From Halococcus salsus (GTDB taxonomy: Archaea; Halobacteriota; Halobacteria; Halobacteriales; Halococcaceae), in NCBI RefSeq assembly GCF_009900715.1, contig NZ_JAAAJC010000005.1, positions 84,262 through 148,261 of the forward strand: 64,000 bases of DNA. Reading direction: 5' to 3'. Under the pieces are notes generated by a model that ran no database searches, was not told the DNA's origin, and worked only from the letters and a program-made list of their open reading frames with translations. Position numbers and translations under genes: made by a program. Shown here piece by piece: positions 26,162 through 35,019 of this stretch. The first letter of the stretch is position 1; each line of letters begins with the position of its first letter.

Positions 26162-26734
26162 TCATCCGGTGTCGTACTTGTAGGTCGTGCTCTCGGTCTC
26201 GATCCCGAAGTCCTCCGGCGCCTCCTCGACCTCGCCCTCCTCGCGTGCGGGGGCGGCGTGTTTGAACCGCTCGCGGAGGCGCTCGGGCAGCGAGAACGAC
26301 TCGACGGCCAGGCGGAGCGCCACCGCGTCCGGCATGGTCTCGCGTTTGGCCTCGAAGCGGCTCCCGAGCACGTCGGGGAGATCGGTTGGATCGACGCGTT
26401 CGAACCCGAACTGGTCGAGGTAGTCGGGCTGGTCGGTGAAGGCGTAGACCGTCTCGAAGCCCTCGTCGCCCGCGCGGTCGAGCAGCCGCTCGACGACGTG
26501 GGCTCCGACACCCTGGCCGCGCCACCCGTCGAGGACGCCGATACCGGTGAGCTCGCAGGCGGGGTCGTCGGCGCGGTGGACCCGGATCCGGCCGAAGCCC
26601 GCCTTCTCGTCGGACTCCTCGTCGATCGCGACGACGTAATCGCGCGACCGGAACGCGGCGTCGTCGAGGCCCATCGCCTCGATCCGGTCCAGAAGCCAGA
26701 CTTCCTCGCGGTTTCTCGCGTTCCGGACGTACAT
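26162..26734 (-). CDS. GNAT family N-acetyltransferase
   Basis: A 190-residue GNAT-fold protein. The acetyl-CoA-binding motif A is visible as GIGVLDGWRGQGVGAHVVERL, described here as GIGVLDGWRG then QGVGAHVVERL, with the R/Q-X-X-G-X-G/A core at QGVGA. The following YAFTDQPDYLDQFGFERVD region is the typical motif B. The final 45 residues are an extension (ERFKHAAPAREEGEV) of unknown use. It may acetylate a small molecule or a protein; the substrate cannot be deduced. It is upstream of the mutase on the same strand with a 47-base gap. Confidence 0.85.
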   Translation of the reverse strand: MYVRNARNREEVWLLDRIEAMGLDDAAFRSRDYVVAIDEESDEKAGFGRIRVHRADDPACELTGIGVLDGWRGQGVGAHVVERLLDRAGDEGFETVYAFTDQPDYLDQFGFERVDPTDLPDVLGSRFEAKRETMPDAVALRLAVESFSLPERLRERFKHAAPAREEGEVEEAPEDFGIETESTTYKYDTG

Positions 26735-26836
26735 ACCATCCGTTGGACCGCCGGCGACTAAAAGCGTTTTCGGCAGTGCTCCGGGGCTCGTTTCCGGTGC
26801 GGAAGGTGAGTAGGGAGTGGTTCGCGGCTGCGGCGC

Positions 26837-28264
26837 TCAGTACGGGATCAGGATGAGCGCCGCGGCGAGGAACGGTATCAGGAGCAACATTACCGTCGCG
26901 GCGTAGCCGAAGACGTCGCGGGCGCGCATCCCGGTGATCCCCAGGAGCGGGAGCGCCCAGAACGGCTGGAAGAGGTTGGTGTGGGCGTCGCCGACCGCGT
27001 AGGCCACGACCGCCTGTCCGGGCGGCACCCCGAGCTGGTCGGCGGCTCCCAAGACCGTCTCGCCGATGACGGTCCACTCGCCGCCGCCGGAGGGCACGAA
27101 GAAGTTGATGATCCCGGCCGTGATCCACGCCACCGCGGGGAAGGTCGCGGGCGTCGAAATCGAGACCAGCGTCTCCGCGAGCGTCGTTGAGAGCCCGGAA
27201 CTGTTCATCATCCCGATGATCCCGGCGTAGAAGGGGAACTGGAGGATGATGCCGCTGGTCGCCAGCACCGCCTCGCCGAACTCGTCCTCGTAGGCCTCCG
27301 GGCTGGTGAACAGCGCGAGACCGATGAACAGGAAGAGGAAGTTCATCACGTTGAGGTTGAGCGCGGCCAGCCCGTCGGTCGCGAAGGTCCAGACCGCGAC
27401 CGCGACACCGGTGAGTGCGATAACCCCGCCGATGACCCGGCTGTTGTTGATCCGGTCGCTGGGGGTGGGGTCGGCGGGGTCGTCACCCGTCGTGGTCGTA
27501 CCGCCGTCGGTGGCGGCCGTTCCGGTGTCGCTGCCGGTGGAGCGGAGCTTGCTCGGCGAGACGAACGCCGTGATGCCCGCGCTCTCCTCGCGGGTCGGCG
27601 CGAGCAGGTAGAGCACGACCGCGGTGTAGACGATGCCGAGCACCGTGAGCGCGAGCGAGTAGCCGCTGAAGACCGTCTGGGAGGTGGAGATGAGGCCGTC
27701 GACGATGCCCTGCTCGACGAAGACGTTGCCCGGGGTGTTCATCAACAGCGGCGCGGAGCCCGCGAGCCCCCAGTGCCAGGTCAGACCCATCCCCATGTAG
27801 CCCGCGACACAGAGCAGCGGGTAGTGGACCGAGAGCCCGCGTTCGTGGGCCTGGCGCCCCATCTCGCGGGCGAGCACCGCGCCGACGATGAGGCCGAGCC
27901 CCCACTGGATCCAGGCGACGACCATCGCGATCACCCCGACCAGCACCACCGCCTGCCTGCCGTCGTTCGGGATCCGCGTGAGGCGCTCGATCCCCCGCCG
28001 AACGAGCGGGTGGTAGGCCACGACGTAGCCCGTCGCGAGGATGAGCACCATCTGCATCCCGAAGGTCAACAGGGTCCAGAAGCCGTCGTACCAGTAGCCC
28101 ACCATCGCCGCCGGTCCCGCGCCCTCGACGAGGATTCCGGCGACGAAGACCACGTAACTCAGGAGGATGGCGAACAGGAACGGGCTCGGCATCCACCGCT
28201 CGACCACGTCCGCGATCGCCGACCCGAGCCGCTGTACCACCGTGCCGCGTTCTCTGGTTGCCAT
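26837..28264 (-). CDS. AtoE-family short-chain fatty acid transporter
   Basis: A 475-residue polytopic membrane protein with about 12 hydrophobic segments. WMPSPFLFAILLSY near the N-terminus, GLTWHWGLAGSAPLLMNTPGN at about 150-170 and NFFVPSGGGEWTVIGE near 395 match the AtoE/short-chain fatty acid transporter family (TIGR00366 group). A charged loop of about 40 residues, rich in Thr, Gly and Asp, lies mid-protein. It would import butyrate, acetoacetate or similar acids. It is divergent from the acyl-CoA synthetase gene, which can activate such acids, and downstream on the same strand lie GNAT, mutase and epimerase genes. Confidence 0.85.
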   Translation of the reverse strand: MATRERGTVVQRLGSAIADVVERWMPSPFLFAILLSYVVFVAGILVEGAGPAAMVGYWYDGFWTLLTFGMQMVLILATGYVVAYHPLVRRGIERLTRIPNDGRQAVVLVGVIAMVVAWIQWGLGLIVGAVLAREMGRQAHERGLSVHYPLLCVAGYMGMGLTWHWGLAGSAPLLMNTPGNVFVEQGIVDGLISTSQTVFSGYSLALTVLGIVYTAVVLYLLAPTREESAGITAFVSPSKLRSTGSDTGTAATDGGTTTTGDDPADPTPSDRINNSRVIGGVIALTGVAVAVWTFATDGLAALNLNVMNFLFLFIGLALFTSPEAYEDEFGEAVLATSGIILQFPFYAGIIGMMNSSGLSTTLAETLVSISTPATFPAVAWITAGIINFFVPSGGGEWTVIGETVLGAADQLGVPPGQAVVAYAVGDAHTNLFQPFWALPLLGITGMRARDVFGYAATVMLLLIPFLAAALILIPY

Positions 28265-28374
28265 GGAACGATCGTCCGAGTGGAGGACGGCGAATAAAAC
28301 TACCGACGGGTTGTCGCCGGTTTGTGGGGCGGGCGCAAAGGTTCTTGTGAGCGCCGGCTCGATAGTCGGGAACG

Positions 28375-30396
28375 ATGGGGTCAGCTTCCGACACCGAGGG
28401 GTTCGTCCACGAGCCGAGCCAGGAGTTCGTCGAATCCACGAACGTCCACGCGTTCATGGAGGAGTACGACATCGCGGACTACGACGAACTGATCGCACGG
28501 ACCTGTGGCGACGTCGAGGGCGTCGACGAATCGGGGATCGACTGGTTCTGGGACGAGCTCCCCGAGTATCTGGGAATCGACTTCTTTGAGGCGTACGACG
28601 AAGTCCGCGACGATTCGGACGGCCCGCAGTTCTCGGACTGGTATCCTGGCGGGAAACTCAACATCGCTCACAACACCCTCGACCGGCACGCCACGGGGGA
28701 GCACCGGGACGACGTGGCGTGTCTCTGGGAAGGTGAACCGGGGGACGTGCGCGAGGTGACCTTCGGCGACCTCCACGACCAAGCGAATCGAGTCGCGAAC
28801 GCGCTCGAAGCTCGGGGCGTGGGGACCGGCGATACCGTGGCGCTCTACATGCCGATGGTCCCCGAGGTCATCGCGATCCTCTACGGCTGTTTCAAGGTCG
28901 GCGCGATCGCGGTCCCGGTCTTCTCGGGGTTCGGCGTCGACGCCACCGCGACCCGGATCGCCGACGCCGAGCCTTCCGTCCTGTTCACCGGCGACGGGTT
29001 CTACCGCCGCGGGGGCGAGGTACGGCTGAAGGAGGCCGCCGACGACGCCATCGAGCAGGCCGGGCACGTCGAACACACCATCGTCTACGACCGGTTGGGA
29101 CTCGTGCCCGACGCGGATGCTGACGACGATGGATCGAACGAGATCCCGTGGGGCGACCGCGACGAGTCCTGGACCGAAGCCATCGAAGACGAGTCTCCCG
29201 ACTACGAGACGAAGTCCCTCGATTCGGGGCAGGAGTCGATCCTGCTCTACTCATCGGGCACGACCGGCCAGCCGAAGGGCATCGTCCACACCCACGCGGG
29301 CGTGCTGATGCAGTGTGCGAAGGAGATCTACTTCGGCTTCGACCACGAACCCGACGACAACTTCTTCTGGGTCTCGGATATCGGCTGGATGATGGGCCCG
29401 TGGACCCTGCTCGGCAACCACGCCTTCGGAGGGACGGTCGTGATGTACGAGGGCGCGCCCGACCACCCCGAACCCGACCGCTTCTGGCGGATGATCGACG
29501 ACCACGACGTCACCCAGTTCGGCATCTCGCCCACCGCGATCCGCGCGCTCCGCAAGCAGGGCGACGAGTGGGTCGAGGGCCACGACCTCTCCAGCCTCCG
29601 ATTCCTCGGCTCGACCGGCGAGCCCTGGGACGAGGAATCGTGGTACTGGTTCTACGAGCACGTCGGCAACGGCGAGACGCCGATCATGAACATCTCGGGC
29701 GGCACCGAGATCTGCGGCTGTTTCCTGATGCCGCTGCCGATCCAGCCGTTGAAGCCCTGCACCCTCGGTGGGCCAGGGATCGGGATGGACATCGATATCG
29801 TGAACGAGGCGGGCGAATCCGTTGCCGACGAGGGCGAGCGGGGCTACCTCGTCGCGCGTGACTCCTGTCCCTCGATGACGAAATCCCTCTGGAGCGGCGA
29901 CGAACGCTATCTCAACGAGTACTGGTCGACGTTCACCGAGCCGCCGATGTGGAACCACGGCGACTGGGCCCAGAAGGACGAAGACGGCCTCTGGTTCCTG
30001 CACGGGCGGGCCGACGACGCGCTCAACGTCGCGGGCCGGAAGGTCGGGCCGGCCGAGGTCGAGGGCGCGCTGATGGACCACGACGCGGTGAACCAGGCCG
30101 CCGCGGTCGGCGTCCCCGACGACACGACGGGCACGGCGGTCGTGGCCTACACCGTCCTCGAAGACGACGTCGAGGGATCGGACGACCTCCGCGAGGCGCT
30201 CCGCGACCGGGTCGGCACCGACCTCGGCAAACCCTTCCGCCCGCGCGAGGTGCTGTTCGTCGAGGAGTTCCCGAAGACCCAGTCGGGGAAGATCATCCGG
30301 CGGGCGATCGCCTCGGTCTACCGGGGCGAGGAGCTCGGGGACATGAGCTCGATCGAGAACCCCGCGGCGCTCGACGCGGTCGAACGCGCTCGGTAG
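28375..30396 (+). CDS. acetyl/propionyl-CoA synthetase-like ligase
   Basis: A 673-residue AMP-forming ligase of the acetyl-CoA synthetase group. It has the N-terminal ACS region (FSDWYPGGKLNIAHNTLDRH), the P-loop-like YSSGTTGQPKGIVHTHAG, NISGGTEICG, a GDWAQKDEDGLWFLHGRADD hinge motif and the lysine-bearing PKTQSGKIIRR at the C-terminus that is a site of acetylation in bacterial Acs. The protein is related to, but not identical with, classical AcsA; its substrate may be acetate, propionate or another short acid. The position facing the AtoE-type importer supports a short-chain acid role. Confidence 0.88.
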   Translation: MGSASDTEGFVHEPSQEFVESTNVHAFMEEYDIADYDELIARTCGDVEGVDESGIDWFWDELPEYLGIDFFEAYDEVRDDSDGPQFSDWYPGGKLNIAHNTLDRHATGEHRDDVACLWEGEPGDVREVTFGDLHDQANRVANALEARGVGTGDTVALYMPMVPEVIAILYGCFKVGAIAVPVFSGFGVDATATRIADAEPSVLFTGDGFYRRGGEVRLKEAADDAIEQAGHVEHTIVYDRLGLVPDADADDDGSNEIPWGDRDESWTEAIEDESPDYETKSLDSGQESILLYSSGTTGQPKGIVHTHAGVLMQCAKEIYFGFDHEPDDNFFWVSDIGWMMGPWTLLGNHAFGGTVVMYEGAPDHPEPDRFWRMIDDHDVTQFGISPTAIRALRKQGDEWVEGHDLSSLRFLGSTGEPWDEESWYWFYEHVGNGETPIMNISGGTEICGCFLMPLPIQPLKPCTLGGPGIGMDIDIVNEAGESVADEGERGYLVARDSCPSMTKSLWSGDERYLNEYWSTFTEPPMWNHGDWAQKDEDGLWFLHGRADDALNVAGRKVGPAEVEGALMDHDAVNQAAAVGVPDDTTGTAVVAYTVLEDDVEGSDDLREALRDRVGTDLGKPFRPREVLFVEEFPKTQSGKIIRRAIASVYRGEELGDMSSIENPAALDAVERAR

Positions 30397-30498
30397 CGGG
30401 GATCGTTTCGCGGTGAATGTCACCATTATTTGGCGTCAACGGGCGTTTCGAGGGCTCTCCCGCCAGACCTATACCCGTCGCGTCCCTATCCGTATTCA

Positions 30499-30696
30499 AT
30501 GACGCCCACCACCACCCACCGCCACGCGGACGATAGCATGGGGGACAAGGCCGTGCTCTACTGTCCCGAGTGCGGTCACGAGAGCCCGATCGACGGCGAC
30601 TGGAACGTCGACCACGACGCCGACTCCCTCGTCTACACCTGTCCGGTCTGTTCGACCGCGGTCACGACCCGCCCCGAGCAGGTCCTCGAAGCCTAA
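30499..30696 (+). CDS. small zinc-ribbon protein
   Basis: A 65-residue protein with two cysteine pairs, CPEC and CPVC, spaced about 27 residues apart in a zinc-ribbon arrangement (YCPECGHESPI and YTCPVCSTAVTTRP). The ATG at 30499 is used; an internal ATG at 30538 (MGDKAVLYC) is also plausible and would give a protein of 52 residues. Such small zinc-finger proteins are abundant in haloarchaea; some bind nucleic acid or regulate metabolism but most are uncharacterised. It ends convergently with the eIF2B-like gene, overlapping it by four bases. Confidence 0.7.
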   Translation: MTPTTTHRHADDSMGDKAVLYCPECGHESPIDGDWNVDHDADSLVYTCPVCSTAVTTRPEQVLEA

Positions 30697-31535
30697 CCCA
30701 TCCCCTCGTCGGTGATCACCGAGTCGATCAGCCGAACGGGCGTCGCGTCGTAGGCCGGGTTGTCGATCCAGAAGCCCTCCGCGGGTTCGCGCATCACCTC
30801 GCTGCTCGCCCGGAACTCGTTCTCGAAGACGAAGCCCTCGTCGATGACTTTCGCCCCCGAACCGACCACCGTCACCGGCACGTCGCACTCCGCGGCGGTG
30901 GCGGTGATCGGGAAGGTTCCCACCCGATTGTAGAGCGTGTCGTCGACGATACAGTCCATCCCCACGAGCACCCGGTCACACTCGGGGAGGTAGTGGCCCG
31001 ACGCGCCGTCGACGATCAGGTGGGGCTCGACCCGATCGACGGCCGCGAGGGTTCGCGCACTTTTGCGACCGAGGTAGCGGGGCCGCGCCTCGGTGACGTA
31101 GACCGTGAGCTCGGCCCCGTCACGACACGCGAGTTCGATCGCTTCCAGTACCGTGGAGGAGTAGTCGTGCGTGAGGATCGTCATCCCGTCCTCGATCGCC
31201 ATCGCGCCGTACTCCGCGGCCCGGCGTTTCGCCATCTCGACGCGTTCGATCACCCGCCGAACCGCGACCCGAACCCGGGCTTTCGCCGCGTCGATGTCGT
31301 CGAAGTCGTCGTCGAGCGCGGCGACGATCTCGCGCTGGGTGTTCTGGAGCGAGGCGTGCGAGGGGTTGGCCTGTCGGAGCGCGCTGGCGTTGCGCTCGAC
31401 GTCCCGCACGAAGTCCTCGACGCTCCGGAACTCGCGCTCGGTGAGCGAGGCGAGCGCGTGGGCCGCCTTCACGGCGACCACCGAGGAGCTGTGGCTCTGC
31501 ATCTCGCGGATCTCCTCGACCGTCTCGTCTATCAT
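30693..31535 (-). CDS. eIF2B-alpha-like / ribose 1,5-bisphosphate isomerase-family protein
   Basis: A 280-residue protein of the IF-2B superfamily. After an N-terminal helical part it shows ILTHDYSSTVLEAI, VTEARPRYLGRKSA, GMDCIVDDTLYNRVGTFP and VTVVGSGAKV. The family includes translation factor subunits, methylthioribose-1-phosphate isomerase and archaeal ribose 1,5-bisphosphate isomerase. The last is an attractive role, because haloarchaea have a pentose bisphosphate route for nucleoside degradation, but the protein also resembles those annotated as eIF2B-like. I cannot separate the options from sequence. No AMP phosphorylase or RuBisCO gene is nearby. Confidence 0.75.
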   Translation of the reverse strand: MIDETVEEIREMQSHSSSVVAVKAAHALASLTEREFRSVEDFVRDVERNASALRQANPSHASLQNTQREIVAALDDDFDDIDAAKARVRVAVRRVIERVEMAKRRAAEYGAMAIEDGMTILTHDYSSTVLEAIELACRDGAELTVYVTEARPRYLGRKSARTLAAVDRVEPHLIVDGASGHYLPECDRVLVGMDCIVDDTLYNRVGTFPITATAAECDVPVTVVGSGAKVIDEGFVFENEFRASSEVMREPAEGFWIDNPAYDATPVRLIDSVITDEGMG

Positions 31536-31575
31536 AGCAGGCCACTCACGGCCACACGGTTTTACTTCTCCGGCT

Positions 31576-31888
31576 CCACCTTTTGCTGCGGTCGCTCGTT
31601 CGCCTTCGGCTCACTCGCTCCCTGGCAAAATGTGGATCAAAAGCCTCCTCCTTCCCGTTGGTCAGTCGTCGGCCCGCTCACTCGCGCTTCGCGCTTATTC
31701 GCGGTACGATCACTCACAGCTCCGCAATCACCCCGCACCGCGACCGCCTCCGCCGAAGCCCTCGCCGCGCTCACTTCGTTCGCGGTGTTCGCTTCGCTCA
31801 CACCAAGCGCCTCGCCCTTCATCCGCCAGGCCCACGACCGTACCACAACAGCCGTCGCACCCGCTCCGCGACCGCAGGCCGCACCGCC
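31576..31888 (+). repeat. dispersed intergenic element, copy 4 (B-type)
   Basis: In the 403-base gap between the eIF2B-like and CinA-like genes (divergent). CCACCTTTTGC at 31576-31586 pairs with GCAAAATGTGG at 31625-31635 (one mismatch). Then follow ATCAAAAGC, CCCGTTGGTCA, GTCGTCGGCCCGCTCACTCG, CCGCCTCCGCCGAAGCCCTC and CTCGCCCTTCATCCGCCAGG. A large frame crossing it is only the upstream shadow of the CinA-like gene. Confidence 0.75.
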
Positions 31889-31938
31889 CGTCGGCGGACG
31901 ACGGCCGGGCTTTTAGTCACCGGTTCCCAAGGGGTGAT

Positions 31939-32631
31939 ATGCGCGTCGCGCTCCTCTCCGTCGGCGACGAACTCCTCGCGGGCGACACGGTCAACACCAA
32001 CGCGGCGTGGCTCGGCGAGCATCTCACTGAGCGCGGCGTCGAGGTCGTCCGCTCGGTCGTGGTCCCCGACGACATCGAAACCATCGCCGAGGCCATCCGC
32101 GGCCTCCACGAGCGCGCCGACGCCGTCCTCATCACCGGCGGCCTCGGTCCGACTCACGACGACCTCACGATGGACGCGGTGGCGGCGGCCTTCGACCGCG
32201 ACCTCGAAATCAATGACGAGGCCGTCGCGTGGCTCGAAGAACACGGCGGCTACCACAGCGACGACCTCGCCGAGGGCACCGCGGCCCTCCCGACCGGCGC
32301 GCGCGTCCTCCACAACGAGGCGGGCGTCGCCCCGGGCTGCGTCGTCGAATCGACCTACGTCTTCCCCGGGGTCCCCGACGAGATGCATGCGATGTTCGAG
32401 GGCGTCGCCGAGGAGTTCTCCGGCACCGTTCAGTCCGTGGAGTTCGTCCACGTCGACGAACCCGAGAGCGCGCTTCTCGACCGTTTCGAGGAGCTTCGCG
32501 ACCGATTCGACGTCACGGTCGGGAGCTACCCCGGCGAGCACGTCAGAGTCAAGATCCAGAGCCCGAACGAGGAGACGGCCAAGTCGGCGGCCGACTGGCT
32601 GGCCGACCGCGTCGACCTCGTCGAGGAGTGA
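31939..32631 (+). CDS. CinA N-terminal / MoaB-like domain protein, paralogue 1
   Basis: A 230-residue protein that begins with VALLSVGDELLAGDTVNTN, the molybdopterin-binding (MoCF) fold used by CinA and by molybdenum cofactor enzymes. It has GLGPTHDDLTMDAVA, a family hallmark, and the AGVAPGCVVE-VYVFPGVPDEM type segment (seen as STYVFPGVPDEMHAMF). There is no C-terminal amidase (PncC) domain. In archaea such single-domain proteins may act as ADP-ribose or nucleotide pyrophosphatases like CinA's N-terminal part, but this is inference. It starts directly after the element; a paralogue lies at about 50.2-50.9 kb. Confidence 0.8.
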   Translation: MRVALLSVGDELLAGDTVNTNAAWLGEHLTERGVEVVRSVVVPDDIETIAEAIRGLHERADAVLITGGLGPTHDDLTMDAVAAAFDRDLEINDEAVAWLEEHGGYHSDDLAEGTAALPTGARVLHNEAGVAPGCVVESTYVFPGVPDEMHAMFEGVAEEFSGTVQSVEFVHVDEPESALLDRFEELRDRFDVTVGSYPGEHVRVKIQSPNEETAKSAADWLADRVDLVEE

Positions 32632-32637
32632 GCCCGG

Positions 32638-32757
32638 TCAGCGGTAGAGGTAGGCCATCCACGCGACCGCGAGCACGATCCCCGCGATGCCGACGACGAA
32701 GCCCGCGCCGTTGATGATCCCGGTCTGGACACCCTCTTGGAGGACGAGTCCGTTCAT
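32638..32757 (-). CDS. 39-residue single-span membrane protein
   Basis: A very small ATG-initiated frame encoding MNGLVLQEGVQTGIINGAGF and then a hydrophobic stretch (VVGIAGIVLAVAWMAYLYR). It is predicted to cross the membrane once and ends with a Tyr-Arg tail. I recall similarly sized conserved proteins in haloarchaea, but no function is known. It lies tail to tail with the CinA-like gene, whose stop is seven bases away. The hydrophobic run and the sensible start are the main support. Confidence 0.5.
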   Translation of the reverse strand: MNGLVLQEGVQTGIINGAGFVVGIAGIVLAVAWMAYLYR

Positions 32758-32833
32758 GAGGGTCGATTACGCCCCCGACAGTATAGGTGGTTCGAGTCGG
32801 ACGGCTTTTGCCGATTCCTGACCGACCCGACGC

Positions 32834-33913
32834 ATGCGACGCGTGGGCTTCGTGGTGAACCCGGTGGCCGGGATGGGCGGCCGAGTCGGATTGAAGGGCA
32901 CCGACGGGAAGGTTGAGGAGGCCCGCGAGCGCGGAGCCGAACCGCGCGCCCCCGACCGCGCTCGCGAGGCGCTCGACTCCCTGGCGAGCCACGCCGACGG
33001 GGTCGACCTCCTCACCGCTGGCGGCGAGATGGGCGAACGAGTCGCCAATGCGGCGGGTTTCGACCCCGAAGTCGTGACCCGACCACCCGACGAAACCACC
33101 GCCGACGACACCCGCACAGCCATCGAGACGTTCGCCGAACGCGATGTCGACCTCGTCCTGTTCGTCGGTGGGGACGGCACCGCGGTCGACGTCGCCGAGA
33201 CCCTCGCCGACCTCGACTCCTCGATCCCGATCCTCGGTGTTCCTGCGGGCGTCAAGATCTACTCGTCCGTGTTCGCGGTCTCGCCGCGCGCGGCGGGCCG
33301 GATCGCGGCGACCTTCGAGCGCACCGAGTCGAGGGAAGTCAACGACATCGACGAGGACGACTACCGCGCGGGCGAGGTCCACACCGAACTCAGAGCGCTC
33401 GTCGAGGTCCCCGTCGCGGAGGAGGTCCAATCCAGCAAGCAGCTCGCGGGCGGCACGGTCGAGACCCTCGCGGCGGGGGTCGCGGCGAGCGTCGAGCCCG
33501 GCACGACCTACGTCCTCGGTCCCGGCAGCACCCTCGGCGCGATCAAGAACGAGCTCGGCTTCGAGGGAACTTCACTCGGTGTCGATGTCTGGCGGGCGGA
33601 CGAATCGAACGACGGCGAACTCCTCGTGCTCGACGGCAGCGCCGACGAGATCGAGGCCGCGCTCGGCGAACACAACGTCGTCGTGGTCTCGCCGATCGGC
33701 GGCCAGGGCTTCGTCTTCGGTCGCGGCAACCAGCAGATCGCGCCCGCCGTGCTCCGGCGCTCCGAGGTCGAGGTGGTGGCCTCCCGGCGCAAACTCGACG
33801 GTATCGGCATTCTCAGAGTCGACACCGGCGACCCGGACCTCGACGGCGACCTCCGGGGTTGGCGGAAGGTTCGAACTGGCCGGTTCGAACGCCGGATGAT
33901 GAAGGTCGTGTAG
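32834..33913 (+). CDS. ATP-NAD kinase-like protein
   Basis: A 359-residue protein of the diacylglycerol/NAD kinase superfamily. VGFVVNPVAGMGGRVG at the start and FVGGDGTAVDVAE near residues 112-124 are the conserved glycine-rich motifs, and LGVPAGVKIYSSVFA follows. The family phosphorylates NAD or a lipid/polyol; the archaeal members are commonly described as ATP-NAD kinase-like, while the typical NadK is often a different gene. The C-terminal region carries IGGQGFVFGRGNQQI. Function inferred only from family. It is on the opposite strand from the ABC transporter operon that follows. Confidence 0.75.
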   Translation: MRRVGFVVNPVAGMGGRVGLKGTDGKVEEARERGAEPRAPDRAREALDSLASHADGVDLLTAGGEMGERVANAAGFDPEVVTRPPDETTADDTRTAIETFAERDVDLVLFVGGDGTAVDVAETLADLDSSIPILGVPAGVKIYSSVFAVSPRAAGRIAATFERTESREVNDIDEDDYRAGEVHTELRALVEVPVAEEVQSSKQLAGGTVETLAAGVAASVEPGTTYVLGPGSTLGAIKNELGFEGTSLGVDVWRADESNDGELLVLDGSADEIEAALGEHNVVVVSPIGGQGFVFGRGNQQIAPAVLRRSEVEVVASRRKLDGIGILRVDTGDPDLDGDLRGWRKVRTGRFERRMMKVV

Positions 33914-33942
33914 CGCCGACCGACGCACGAACACGCTGGCGA

Positions 33943-35019
33943 TCACTTGTCGGTCAGCACTCGGACGTCCTCGGCGTCGAACGTCAGGTGGACGTCCCCC
34001 TCGGGCGGCCGCTCGCCACCGGTTTTGACGAGTATCGATCGGTCGTTCCAGCGACAGTGAACCCGATAGGCGTCGCCGAGGAACTCACGGCTTTCGACCG
34101 TCGCGGCTAGCGTCGTGGTGGCTTCCCCCGACGGTTCCACGCCCCCATCGACCACCCGGATGGCCTCGGGTCGGACACAGAGCGTCACCGGCTCGTTCGC
34201 CCCCACGACGGTGTCGTCGGAGAGCGCGACATCGGTTCCGTCGACCGACGCTCGCGGCGGGTTCGTCCCGGTCACCACCGCTTCGAAGCGGTTGTTGTCG
34301 CCGACGAACGCGGCGACGAAGCGCGAGGCGGGCTCGCGGTAGACCCGTTCGGGGGTGTCGACCTGTTCGATCCGACCGTCGTTGATCACGGCGACTCGGT
34401 CGCTGACCGCGAGCGCCTCGGCCTGGTCGTGGGTGACGTAGATCGTCGTGATCCCGAGGTCGCGCTGAATGTCCTTGAGCGTGACCCGGAGCCGCTCGCG
34501 GAGGCGCGCGTCGAGCGCCGAGAGGGGTTCGTCGAGGAGGAGTACGTCGGGTCCCGGTGCGAGCGCGCGGGCGAGCGCGACGCGCTGTTGCTGCCCACCC
34601 GAGAGGTCCTCGGGGTCGCGGTCGGCCATGTCGGCCATGTCCACGAGCGAGAGGAGATCCGCGACACGCTCGTCCGCCGTACCCTCGTCCGGTGGGTCGT
34701 GGAATCGCAGGCCGTAGGCGACGTTCTCGCGTACCGAGAGATGGGGAAAGAGCGCGTAGTTCTGGAAGACGACGCCGAGGTTCCGGTCCTCCGGCGGCAC
34801 GCCGTCCATCTCCCGCCCCTCGATCCGAACTGCACCCGTCGCGGGGGTCTCGAAGCCCGCGATCGCCCGCAGAGTCGTGGTTTTGCCACAGCCCGATGGG
34901 CCGACGAGAGTGAAGAACTCGCCCTCGGCGACCGTGAGCGAGACGTCACGGAGCGCGGCGACGTCCCCGAACCGGACGGTCACGCCGTCGAGCTCGACGC
35001 CCGTCTCCTCCCGGCTCAC
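33943..35019 (-). CDS. thiQ: ABC transporter ATPase, thiamine-type
   Basis: A 358-residue ABC ATPase: Walker A GPSGCGKTT, Q-loop VFQNYALFPHL, signature LSGGQQQR, Walker B LLLDEP, and the histidine switch VTHDQ. About 120 extra C-terminal residues form a TOBE-like domain (VESREFLGDAYRVHC). It begins with GTG overlapping the permease stop by four bases, so translation is coupled, making this the last gene of the operon. The large C-terminal domain is more like iron/spermidine/thiamine-type importers. The thiamine assignment is inherited from the binding protein and is not certain. Confidence 0.8.
   Translation of the reverse strand: MSREETGVELDGVTVRFGDVAALRDVSLTVAEGEFFTLVGPSGCGKTTTLRAIAGFETPATGAVRIEGREMDGVPPEDRNLGVVFQNYALFPHLSVRENVAYGLRFHDPPDEGTADERVADLLSLVDMADMADRDPEDLSGGQQQRVALARALAPGPDVLLLDEPLSALDARLRERLRVTLKDIQRDLGITTIYVTHDQAEALAVSDRVAVINDGRIEQVDTPERVYREPASRFVAAFVGDNNRFEAVVTGTNPPRASVDGTDVALSDDTVVGANEPVTLCVRPEAIRVVDGGVEPSGEATTTLAATVESREFLGDAYRVHCRWNDRSILVKTGGERPPEGDVHLTFDAEDVRVLTDK

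Noticed and set aside
31171..31938. Apparent N-terminal extension of the CinA-like gene through the intergenic element
   Set aside because: The extension is Arg/Ser/Pro-rich, the family begins at the ATG at 31939, and the same sequence occurs as an intergenic repeat at other sites.
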